DNA from: Hygrophila difformis
Taxonomy: Eukaryota > Streptophyta > Magnoliopsida > Lamiales > Acanthaceae
Reading direction: 5' to 3'
Assembly: GCA_030278955.1 (NCBI GenBank)
Contig: JAOANR010000015.1
Span: 36,798,487-36,862,486, forward strand
Length of the DNA stretch: 64,000 bases
Position 1 is the stretch's first letter; each line of letters begins with the position of its first letter. Shown piece after piece: positions 22,019 through 31,836 of the stretch. The notes beneath the pieces are model-generated. The model searched no databases. It was not told where the DNA came from and saw only the letters and a program-made list of their open reading frames with translations. The translations under genes and the position numbers were made by a program.

Positions 22019-22122
22019 AAGTCTGTAAATTGGTGGGAATAGCTAGTATGACAAATTTCCATGTAGAAATGAAGTTAGAATGCAATTAATGATTTGTGAA
22101 GGTGTTATTGAAAGTATGCCTT

Positions 22123-23177
22123 AACTACAAGAAAAACCTATTTCCCGACAGAGAAATCCGATCGGTAACACCAAAATGCAGGTCGTTTCGGGGGTTAACG
22201 ACCGCATTACCGACCGAAAGTGTCGTTCAGAAATTTCTTGGTCCGAAATTTGCCGCCGACCAAAAAAACTGCCGTCGGGGACCTGCCGACCGCACGTTGG
22301 TCAGCGAATAATGACCGAAATATGCGGTCGCTAAAAACACACCACACATAAGAAAAATTGTGCTCAAGAGGGTTCGAAACCATCACCTCAGCATCACCCA
22401 ACGTCCCACCTTAACCAACTTGGCTAGCTCTCATATCCCACCATTTTATCCATCCATTTGTCATATATCGAAGTCTTCCCAAATATATTTTGGGACATGC
22501 AGAAGAGAGGGCTCGAACCCTGGTGAGGGAAAGTTTTCCTCTCGCGTGTGTCATCCGAGTATCATTCAATTTATGTCATTACATGTAAATCTTTATATAT
22601 AACCTATATATACATATATAAATTTAAATTTGTAAATTAATAATTAAACTGAATAAAAATGAAATAAATATTAATTAAATTAAATAGTTAAATAAAACTA
22701 TTAAAGAAAATAAATAATCATAAAATAATATTTATCATAAAATAAAATTATTTATATAGATAAAAAAAATTCAAAAATTAAATTATATTTAAAAATACTC
22801 AATGATAATAAAAATAAAAAAATTCAAAAATAAAATAATAGGGAAAAAATTTAGCGACCACACATTGCGGTCGGTAATTCGGTCGGTAAATTTAGTGACG
22901 ACATTTTCGGTCCGTAAATCGATCGCTAAATTAAATTTTTTATAAAAAAATAATAAAAATTAAAAAATTTGGAAAAAAATTACCGACCGAAACGGTAATG
23001 CTGTCGGTAATACCGACCACCTTTGTTGCGGTCGGTAAATCGGTCGGCAAAAAACACCCTAACGCAAACGGATACAAATTACCGACCACGGCTTGCGGTC
23101 GGTCATTCGGTCGATAATACTGACCGCAAAATGCTGGTCGGTAAATGCGGTCGATGTTCCGAAATTTTCTTGTAGTG
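22123..23177. mobile_element. Non-autonomous CACTA (En/Spm) element
   Basis: The right end ...TTTTCTTGTAGTG is a canonical CACTACAAGAAAA terminus. The left end AACTACAAGAAAAAC has lost its first base. Subterminal regions hold many direct and inverted copies of CGGTCGGTAA and ACCGACCG, the repeated transposase-binding type expected for CACTA elements. The middle is extremely AT-rich and non-coding. The 3-bp flanks do not match perfectly. Confidence 0.85.
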
Positions 23178-23796
23178 ATTGATCTGAAGTCATACTTATA
23201 ATATTGCTCCACGTATATACTACATTGATCATACATATATCAATTGTAATGCATGTACTATAAAATACCGAAAATTATATAACTTACTTCAAATTCCTAT
23301 TAAGTTTACAAAGTACTTAAATAACTTAATTTATGATGTAAGTATATTAATCTTAACTCGTATGCTCCTTTTATTAATCATTTCCATTTCTATCAATTCA
23401 AATCAATTAATTAATCATTTCCCACTACAAATGTTTTGCGGCAAAGGCAACTAAAGATTTCGATATATGCTTTGTTGATTGCTTGGGGTACGATGCGATT
23501 AACAAGACGACGAAATCATTCGGGCGACGATATTCGTCTTTCTTTTTCGTCGGCTTCCTGCAAATTTCTTAAAATATACTACTATCATTTCTTCATTCAT
23601 TTAATACTTATTCATTTTCCATTTATTTAATCAATGTAATCTCCTCAAAATTAGATGCTAATTAACTAAATATTTTTACAATATAGTACTACGTATAACT
23701 GTTAGTGCATGCAAGGAAATATGGATCGGAAATAAAAATTATGGATTAGGAATGGGATGGCAACAAAAAGCTGGAAAGTTAACGTAAATAGGTATA
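23178..23796. other. Intergenic, no gene seen
   Basis: AT-rich. A less AT-rich patch at 23,430-23,560 has short frames without recognisable motifs. Confidence 0.3.
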
Positions 23797-23992
23797 TACT
23801 CCCTCTGTCCCATTCCAAATGTCCTACTTACTATTTTTGGATGTCCCATTACAAATGTCTTCTTTCTATAAATAGAATTAATTTTCCCCACCAACAACTA
23901 CGTGGACCCCACCATATACTCACAAAACAACTCTACCTTAATTCCCGTGCCCAACAGTAATAAGACAATTGAAGTGGGACGGAGGGAGTATA
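23797..23992. mobile_element. Short Stowaway-type MITE (~195 bp)
   Basis: The ends TACTCCCTCTGTCCCATTCC and GTGGGACGGAGGGAGTA are inverted, with TA at the edges. GTCCCATTNCAAATGTC appears twice inside the left part. Confidence 0.85.
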
Positions 23993-24602
23993 TACTATAG
24001 TATAGGTTTTTGAGTAGAAAAAGAACACTGTTAAGTAGTCATATTTAGGAGGGATACTACTTGCATTCCTCATGGAAAAATGGTCATCGAGCCCTAGCTC
24101 TAGCTATATTCTACTATACGACATTATGATCATTTGTTGAAAAATAAAAGGGCAAATATAATACCAGGTTCTCCTACATACCATACCATGCACTGCACGC
24201 ACAGCAAAAGACGTATACTTCTTACATTATACACTTATTATTTAAATAATGGGATATGGGGGTTTTAAAAATTTTGTAAAAAACAAAAGGAATATAAATT
24301 AAATATATAATATTATATTATACTAGTAAATAGCTAAAATTGCAAAGAGAGGTGTTGTCGTGATCGAAAGAGAAGACTTTGGTCGTAAAGCGACAAGTGA
24401 TCGATGAATACTATACGTGTGTAGTGTAGGGTTTGATATTTGAAGTAGAAAAAAGAAACATATATATATATATATATTTAAAGTGCAGGACACGATGGAA
24501 AAAACGCGTTAATAAAGGGTGGATGGCACTCCCAAGCAGGACAGCTGCAGGGCCAGTAGTTGCACTTAACACTAGCTACGACTACTACTACTCTATCTAC
24601 TA

Positions 24603-24696
24603 ATTGTATATATGTAGTAATATGCCGGGGCGGATGTACATGCAAATTAATTGTATATATGTAGTAATATGCCGGGGCGGATGTACATGCAAATTA
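24603..24696. repeat. Two tandem copies of a 47-bp unit
   Basis: ATATGTAGTAATATGCCGGG and the rest of the unit repeat almost exactly with a period of 47 bp. The unit spans the target duplication and left end of the adjacent hAT-like element. Confidence 0.85.
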
Positions 24697-24939
24697 GGGG
24701 TGACGCAGGACACTATTTAAATTTACAAAATTGTAGTATTTTATTGTAGAATTTTTTTTGAACATTTAGCTAGATTAAGCTTTAGGACACCACTTAATTT
24801 TTATAGTGACACCACAATCATTCATTTCAACCAAGTTTTCCTCTATATTTTTGTATTGTAATTACTATTCCTAAATTAAATATAGATTCCCCTATGTGCT
24901 TTGGGACACCACTTAAATTTTTTTTGAACCCGCCACAAG
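24672..24939. mobile_element. hAT-like MITE (268 bp) with 8-bp TSD
   Basis: The ends CCGGGGCGGATG and GAACCCGCCACAAG are flanked by an exact GTAATATG at 24664-24671 and 24940-24947. GGGACACCACTT-like words recur inside. The terminal repeats are imperfect, so the class is likely rather than certain. Confidence 0.6.
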
Positions 24940-24947
24940 GTAATATG

Positions 24948-25504
24948 TGATGTCCCCAGCAGCCCCTTTCAATTTCAATTTCAATTTATTTGGTTTGTTA
25001 TTTATTTCTTTCATACTACCAATTTAGAACCAACGTATGTACATGCACTACTGTACATCACACGTTAAATAATTGTATCTGGTCGATGATCATATCCCAT
25101 CACGTGCTCCATACTACTTATTTCCAGTTTTTATTCTTTCATGGATTTCATAATTATATAGTATATTATCTGTATTTGTTATGTGGTCGACATTCGCCAC
25201 TCAGCAGCCTTTTAATTTAGCCCCCTCCTCATCAATACTTTCTTTGAATTTTAATTTTTATTTTTTGAATAAAAAGAGAGATTTTTCTATAACAACTGCC
25301 GCAAATTTGGGTTCAATAACATAAATCCAAATGTATTGTTTCTAATATTTGGTAAGGCTTGTCTTTATATTCTCATGATATTTTAAAATTTTAAATTATA
25401 AGATCTTAGCTATATACACTTATTAGTAGGCATTTTATGTTAAAACTTAATATAGTGTATATTCATAATTATTCAAGACAATATATTGATCACCAAAAAA
25501 AAGG
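24948..25504. other. Intergenic, no gene seen
   Basis: AT-rich sequence up to the LINE insertion. It ends CACCAAAAAAAAGG just before the LINE target duplication. Confidence 0.3.
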
Positions 25505-25517
25505 AATTGGAATCCAC
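25505..25517. other. Left target-site duplication of a LINE
   Basis: AATTGGAATCCAC here repeats exactly at 34667-34679, just after the poly-A-like tail of the LINE fragment. The LINE body therefore runs from 25518, is interrupted by the LTR element, and continues 34336-34666. Confidence 0.8.
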
Positions 25518-25519
25518 TT

Positions 25520-28014
25520 TGTAATACCCGTAAATTTTAGAATATAAAAATAGGAATTAATCCAATAGGAGGGAAGGTTTTGTTTCCGAGAACCCGTAGA
25601 CGCGGAAATGCACGGAAGTCAAAGGACGACGAATTAGAACCCGACGGAGCAAGACCGACGGTCTTAAGATTTCAAGCATGAAATCGAATTGAGACGGAAT
25701 AAATTTATGATGAGAAGCATAATCCGAAAATGACCCGGAAAATCGAGCGCGAAAACGTGGAAGGATAGAAGTCCGAAAGAGAGGAGAAAAAGACCCGACG
25801 GATCGGATCGCACGGACCCACCCGGACCGCAGTCCAGGCGAGGGCCGCGCGCTGGCCGGGCGGGGTTTGGCCAAAAGGCGCGCCAACCCCGCGTGGCTCC
25901 ACAAGTTTTGGCAACTTGCGCGTTTTCGGCGATTTCTTACCATAAATCGACCCCCCGACTTTGGAAAGCAGATTTTGGTCGAGGGGAAAGCTTTTAGGGC
26001 GACCTAGGGCTGCCTCCCCACCCTTTTCATCAGTCACAAATCACCCTCCACTCTCCCCAAACTCTCCCAAGACAAAACACCTTCCGGCGACTTTCCGACG
26101 ACTTTCCGATCACTTCCCGGCGACGAAAACCGACGGAGGAGGCGTGGAATACAAGATCCCTAGTGTTCTAAACTGTGGTAAGTCGTTCATAGATTTCCAT
26201 TTAAGTTTTTGAACCCGAAAACTCGATCTAACATTGGATTTCTTCGTCCGATTTGAAATCGTGGCCAAAGTCGGAAGCTTGACGTTGAGGAGATCCGTTC
26301 GTAGCAAATTTAGACGAGCCAGCGACCTTAGGATGACCAAAACTCCCTATCACTGTAAGTTGAGCCTTCCATATCAATACGGGTGATTTAGGGGCGTCCG
26401 GTATAGTCGTAATGTAACGAAACGTAAAAATCGAAGTTAAAAACCCCAACTTGCGCAGTTTCTGAAATCGGCCTAAAACTCCTATTTGGAGGATTCAATC
26501 CGAGAAACTTAAAACTAGACTTTTAATCCTAACACATAAATCTAGGTTGTGTAAAAATTTCAGACATTTTCGTTAACGTTTGCTATTTTAAATCGCATCG
26601 AAAAGAAACTGTTTGACAAAACGTATTTGAAATCTGCCTATGAATATGTCCGAACTTAGTGAGTCTATTTCTATATTTTGTATTCCGATTTGATCTTTAC
26701 AATCTAAATGAAAGTTGTAGATAATCATGTCTAGTATATGTGGTTAAAATTTCAGAATTTTTGGAGTCCATTTGATATGTCAAAAAGCCAATTTTCCGAA
26801 CTGTGACAAATCTGTTTTGAGACAGTAAACTGTTTCCGTATTAAATTTGATTTTTGACATGTTTCCTCAACTTATTTCGAGAAAGTTAAAACACGAAAGT
26901 TGTTCGTTAGGGTGTTTTGCATAAACTATGAAATTTTCAAATTTTTCGGACTTAAATCAAATTTTTAAATTGAAAAGGCGTAAACTGTGACACCAAGATA
27001 CTTTTAAATCGAAGGATTTTGAAATTTCGAAACGAACGATCAAAGATTTGAAATATGATACATCTATACTTTTGAAAAACCCCGATACATTAAATCTAAA
27101 CGATACATGAGATACTTGGTGGAGGGTGAGTGCTCTGCAGGGTGCCCCTCTAGCATTTCTCTTCGGGCCTATAATGGACGAGAGAATTTGATGAGATATT
27201 ACGCCAATCGGCGGGAGATACATGGCCTACTCTCTCGGGTTGTCCGTATGGATTTCTCGAGGCTCCGGAGTGGTACTGGGTATGGGAGATACGGCTGCGG
27301 CCGCCAGATCACCGGCTAAACGAGATACTTACGAAACGGCTGCGGCCGCCGGATCACCGGCTATACAAAACACTGAGAAATGGTTACGTAACGGGGAAAT
27401 AAAAGATTTAATGTTTTTAAGTATTTATTTATTTTTGCATGTCTTTAAATTATGCATTTAAATTATGTCTTTAAATTTCGTATCATGACTAAATTGTTAT
27501 TGTGGATTAAATGCATGTTCAAGTACACAATTAAAATATTATTTCCTTCAAATTTTGTGAATGCATGTTAGGAGTGAAATTTTAAATTATCTAATTAAAT
27601 CCCTTTATTGCTATGTTAGGATCGACTTACTCAGTATTTTATATACTGATAAAATTGTTGTTTCCTCTTTTCTTTTCAGAGTATGAAGATAATGCATGAG
27701 CATATGCATTGGGGGATGGAAAAACCTTAACATTGTTTTTATGGCTTTTGTGATACTTGCATAACGGGCATGTAAATCCCGAGTTTTGGCCATGTCGGCC
27801 CACTTTACATTTTTCCGCTGCGATATATTATTACTACTACTATATGTGTGGATGCTACTTATTATTATTTTTAAATAGATTCCAGACTTGTTTTTAAACC
27901 TTTTTGCAATACCTATAGCCTTGCATCTCTTTGGCAAGCTCGGAGAATCCGTGTCTTGCTAGGGAGATGTGGCGGTGACATCCCGGTCTGGGTTATCAAA
28001 TCCGGGGTGTTACA
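25520..28014 (+). repeat. 5' LTR of the Gypsy element
   Basis: 2,495 bp, TGTAATACCC...GTGTTACA. It contains a GC-rich early part (about 25,800-25,920) with an 8-bp stem GCGGGGTT/AACCCCGC, a possible splice donor GTAAGT at 26178, paired GC-rich hairpins at 27303-27361, a TCAGTA/TACTGA hairpin at 27631-27649, and a pyrimidine tract ending in AG at 27679. Short frames in it are not genes. Confidence 0.95.
27292..27372 (+). repeat. Two 45-bp units with GC-rich hairpins in the 5' LTR
   Basis: GGCTGCGGCCGCC starts each unit. GCCGGATCACCGGC (27348-27361) is a perfect 5-bp stem with an ATCA loop; the first unit (27303-27316) has one mismatch. In the 3' LTR the two units lie at 33619-33632 and 33664-33677, and the first has a G-T pair there instead. 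Confidence 0.75.
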
Positions 28015-28017
28015 AGT

Positions 28018-28029
28018 TGGTATCAGAGC
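28018..28029 (+). promoter_or_regulatory. Primer-binding site (initiator tRNA-Met)
   Basis: TGGTATCAGAGC, three bases after the LTR end at 28014, is the usual plant retrotransposon priming site complementary to the 3' end of initiator methionyl tRNA. Confidence 0.95.
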
Positions 28030-28039
28030 CCGGAATATT

Positions 28040-28480
28040 TTAAAGCTACTATTATTATTATTTTAAAATATTTTGAACTAAGTATTATTTTTAAATTTAT
28101 TATTATCATTATTATTTTTAAGACTACTAGTATTATTATTTTAGCCCAAAATTTGAGCCGAAAAATTTTCCTATCCAATTAGTATAATATTTTGAGCCCA
28201 AAGGGGGTTAAATTATTTTGACCCAATAATTATAATTATTTATTTTAAGCCCAACCATTTCGGCCCAAATACCCATGTTTTGCTTCTTAAGTCCAAATTA
28301 TTACTTTTGGCCAATATAGAGGCCCAACTTTTTAAATTACTTAAACCATGATTAAATTTAAATTAAAAATGCATTAAATTAACTTTTGGGGGGATTGCAT
28401 GTGCATATCCATATAGATTTAAATTCCTGCATATCATGACTTATATTCGAAACATACTCTAACTCTAACCTCCTTGTTGA
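28040..28480. other. Untranslated leader between primer-binding site and first ORF
   Basis: AT-rich with ATT/TTA runs and repeated GCCCAA words (AGCCCAAA, GGCCCAAC). Nothing codes here. Confidence 0.6.
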
Positions 28481-28486
28481 CACTAG

Positions 28487-28864
28487 ATGGCCGAACCCAA
28501 CACGAACATGGTCAACTTGATGATGAAACTGACTAACGCGTACTTAGAGTCCCAACAGCATATCAATCACTTCAAAGCTCGAGTGGGGCATCTAGAGAAT
28601 AACGTTGATTATTTGAGACATCTTAGGGAAGCTGACCATCATGAAATAACCCAACTCAAGGCCCAAGTCGCCGAACTCCAAACCCAAGTGGTCACACTCC
28701 AAAACAAGGACAACGAACAGATGATGCAAATAGGACACTTAGGAGCTGAGCTGCTAGGCCTAGAGGCTGACATATTTCCTCCGAGCCCGAGCCCGGTGGG
28801 GACACCCATTGCCATTGACGTATCCAGCGACGAGGACGATCCCATCGAGGATGTACCTGCCTAG
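28487..28864 (+). CDS. Coiled-coil ORF upstream of gag in the Gypsy element
   Basis: 125 codons from an ATG at 28487. Residues about 35-95 form heptads of Leu/Ile/Val (HLREADHHEITQLKAQVAEL), predicted coiled coil. The C-terminus is Pro-rich and then acidic (SSDEDDPIEDV). It lies between the primer-binding site and gag. No retroviral domain is recognisable. It may be an accessory protein or the N-terminal part of a former Gag, kept intact although pol is lost. I do not know its function. Confidence 0.55.
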   Translation: MAEPNTNMVNLMMKLTNAYLESQQHINHFKARVGHLENNVDYLRHLREADHHEITQLKAQVAELQTQVVTLQNKDNEQMMQIGHLGAELLGLEADIFPPSPSPVGTPIAIDVSSDEDDPIEDVPA

Positions 28865-29225
28865 TCACCCTAGACTTAGGGACCCATACTGATGCACTAC
28901 TATCTATGTTCTTTTTTTTTCCAAACTAGTACCAGCACTACTATTTCATTCCTGTTACGAGTGCTTGTAACCACCTGAAAAATTTTCTCTTGAGTAATAA
29001 ATCTACAAGCATTTATTTTATACAAGTATATTTAAAGTATTCCTTACATTTTAATTAAATTATTTCTCTTCGAATACCTTATTAAAACCCGATCAAACAA
29101 ATGAACAAGGTAATAATAATCAAGGACCTATAGATAACAACTAGACAAAAATACAAGTAGTAATAAATAGCCTAAATATGTAAATATATATATATTCATT
29201 ATATGGAGATAATCATCAAACAAGG

Positions 29226-29290
29226 GTATCTCCAACCCTAAACCCTAAACCCTACACCCTGAACCCTAAACCCCAACACCCTGAACCCTA
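29226..29290. repeat. Interstitial telomere-like (CCCTAAA)n block inside the Gypsy element
   Basis: CAACCCTAAACCCTAAACCC is followed by degenerate units (CCCTACA, CCCTGAA, CCCCAACA, CCCTAGG). This is the plant telomere repeat in its C-rich orientation, placed between the coiled-coil ORF and gag. Confidence 0.9.
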
Positions 29291-29390
29291 GGGTCTCGGA
29301 AAAAAAAAAACCTGAACAGGTTACTGTTCACAAAAAAAAACACAAAACAAAACAAAACAAAACGAAACAAAACAAAAACAAAACAGCAAG
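29291..29390. repeat. (AAAAC)n simple repeat
   Basis: A A-rich tract with about ten AAAAC/AAACA units follows the telomere-like block directly. Confidence 0.85.
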
Positions 29391-29563
29391 TAGGACCAAC
29401 CCCAAATAACAACAAACGATACGCTAAATCCCAACAACCTATACTAACAGGTTCCAGTAGACTAATACATGTTAATATCGTCATTTATTTAATTAAATTA
29501 TTTTATAAGCATTATATAATACTCCAACAAAAAGAATCTAAACTCTCTTGTTCTTGCGACAGC

Positions 29564-31558
29564 ATGGCACCGAGAGGCAGACCACGCGCCCAGCCCACTA
29601 CTCCAAACACCAACGAAACCCCTATGCAACCAGAAAGGCCTATACCCGGCGAAGGGGTACACGCTCAAGAGGAGCCGGCAAACCCTATGCCAAACAACAT
29701 GGACGCGCGCCTACGCACTCTAGAAGAGGTTCTCATTGCGATAGGGAACGCGCATGTGAACCAAGGCCAGGCCGCTGCGGTACCTCCACCCGAGGCCCGC
29801 ATTAACTACTTAGCTATGGTGAACTCATATCGTCCGCCGAACTACGCCGGAGAAGAGGACCCGGCTAAACTTGAAGAATGGATCCGAACATTCGACAAGC
29901 TACTAAACGCGGTGAAGTGCCCAACTGGCGAGAAGGTGCCTGTGGCATCGTACTATCTCGGAGGGGAGGCGGATGACTAGTTGCGTGCCATGCAAGATAA
30001 GTTAGCCGAGGACGAGGAACCCTATTCTTGGGAAGAATTCATGGGTCTGATCAGGGATCGCTTTTATCCCATGAGCACAAAGTCAGCCATGTACGAAGAG
30101 TTCTTATCTCTGAAGCAAGGAGGGCAAACAGTCCAGGAATATTACACCCGTTTCAAGGAGTTGGTGCGTTTCGCACCGAGACTCGTGCCGACAGATGCGA
30201 AGAAGGCACAGAAATTTGAAATGGGGCTAAACTTGGCTATACGAGAGGTGATCACTGGCGTCCCATACCCAGACCTGCAATCGGTGTATGATCGTGCGGT
30301 AGCTGTTGCAAGGGTGCAACAACTAAAAAGGAAAGTGAGCGGAGAACCCAGTCGAGGATCTCAGGGACAGGATAAGAGGAGTAGAGACAACCGTTCCGGT
30401 AACAATGCTGTCGGGAACAACTTTCGGGGAGATCTGAACAGACCCCCTCAAAACAACAACAGAGGATATGACGATAGAGCCCTTTTCCGGGGTAACCCGG
30501 TACCACCTTGCCCGAGATGCGGCAGGCCTCATTTGGCCAGAGGGTGCCCCCAACAGGGCGCCTGCTACAGGTGTGGTCGCATCGGCCACATGGCGAACGA
30601 GTGCCGCACTCGACTGGAAAACATCACCAAGAGGGAGGACTTAGGCACGGGGCCAACCCAGCCTCGCAACCAAGATGGGCGGAATGGAAACAACCAGGGG
30701 TATAGACCCCCTCAAAACCAGAATCTCAATCAAAATCAACGTCCTCCACAGAATCCAAATCAGCAACAGAATCAAGACCCAAACCGGGATCAGCAAGGCA
30801 ACCCGGGACGTCCAATGGGGCGATTGAATGTCATCAATGAGGCAGATGTGCCTATGCAGGGGGACGTAATGGGAGGTACGTTCCATGTCTTAAGTACACC
30901 CCTTAGAGTTCTGTTTGACTCAGGAGCTAGTTGTTCGATAATATCTTCTAAAGTCTTACCTGAACTAGATCTACCTAAGTGCGAATTGATTAACTTAGGG
31001 ATTCAACTTCCATCGGGAGAGGTAGTATCATGCTCTAAGCGATATAACGGAATTCCGATAGTTATAAAGAACGTAGAGTTTTTCGCGAACTTGGTAGAAT
31101 TCGAACTACAGGATTTTGACGTCATACTAGGGATGGATTGGCTAACCCAATATAAAGCCGTGATCGATTGCCAAAAACAAAATATCACGTTGTCAAAGAG
31201 TAGGGGAAGGAGAGTCATCTTTTACTCCCAACCCCCTAAGAAGTCTACCAAGATAGTTAACGCCATGAAGCTATGTAGCTTAATGCGTAAAGGCTACGCG
31301 TTATATGCATGCTACATTCATAACCTTGAGGCCGAAGAGGTCAAGGTGGATAACATTCCGGTGGTGAGAGAATACCCGGATGTATTCCCGGAAGACGTTC
31401 CCGGTATGCCGCCTGAGAGAGATCTGGAATTCACCATAGATCTTATCCCGGGAACGGAGCTTGTCTCAAAGGCTCCTTACCGTATGGCGCCGCTAGAAAT
31501 GAAGGATCGTTACCCAACCCTATTCCAAGATAATGCAACAACAGTTATGGGGGCATAA
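29564..31558 (+). pseudogene. Gag-protease polyprotein, one internal stop, truncated before RT
   Basis: The frame opens at ATG 29564 and continues through a TAG at 29978-29980 that sits after GGEADD in the Gag domain, where a Trp is expected, so a TGG-to-TAG change is likely. The Gag domain has EEWIRTFDKLL, WEEFMGLIRDRFYP and QTVQEYYTRFKELVRFAP. Two Cys/His knuckles follow: CPRCGRPHLARGC (short) and CYRCGRIGHMANEC (canonical CX2CX4HX4C). The aspartic protease shows VLFDSGASCSII and DVILGMDWL. The RT region starts (EYPDVFPEDVPGMPPERDLE, then KAPYRMAPLE) and breaks at about 31,500, followed by about 17 codons and a stop. RT, RNase H and integrase are absent. Confidence 0.95.
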
Positions 31559-31836
31559 CTTTAATCTTAAGAGGGGGAGGATGTGACGACCCGAATATTT
31601 CCGGATATTTTATACGAATACTTTGTACCCCAAAGAAACAAATTCAAATTGTTTTGAACTACGTAATGACTTGATCCCTTCACGAGGTACGTAGGCAACT
31701 CGGAAATTTCAATTCTGGTCAAATAATAACAAACAACGACACACAATAATACAATCGCTTAATCAAACAATTCCCGAACTCGCGAGAGGATGAAGTGCAA
31801 CTTCGAGGACGAAGTTGGTTCTTAAGGGGGGTAGAC
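31559..31836 (+). other. Non-coding 3' interior and polypurine tract
   Basis: TTGTTTTGAACTACGTAATG and GGTACGTAGGCAACT are conserved with the interior of the minus-strand element at 45,500-46,451. The polypurine tract AAGGGGGGTAGA lies directly before the 3' LTR. A polypurine-like AAGAGGGGGAGGATG at about 31,567 may mark the old end of pol. Confidence 0.8.

Noticed and set aside
25557..26449. Several 70-130-codon frames, repeated near 31,874-32,765
   Set aside because: They lie in the LTRs of the Gypsy element, overlap on both strands and have no domain.
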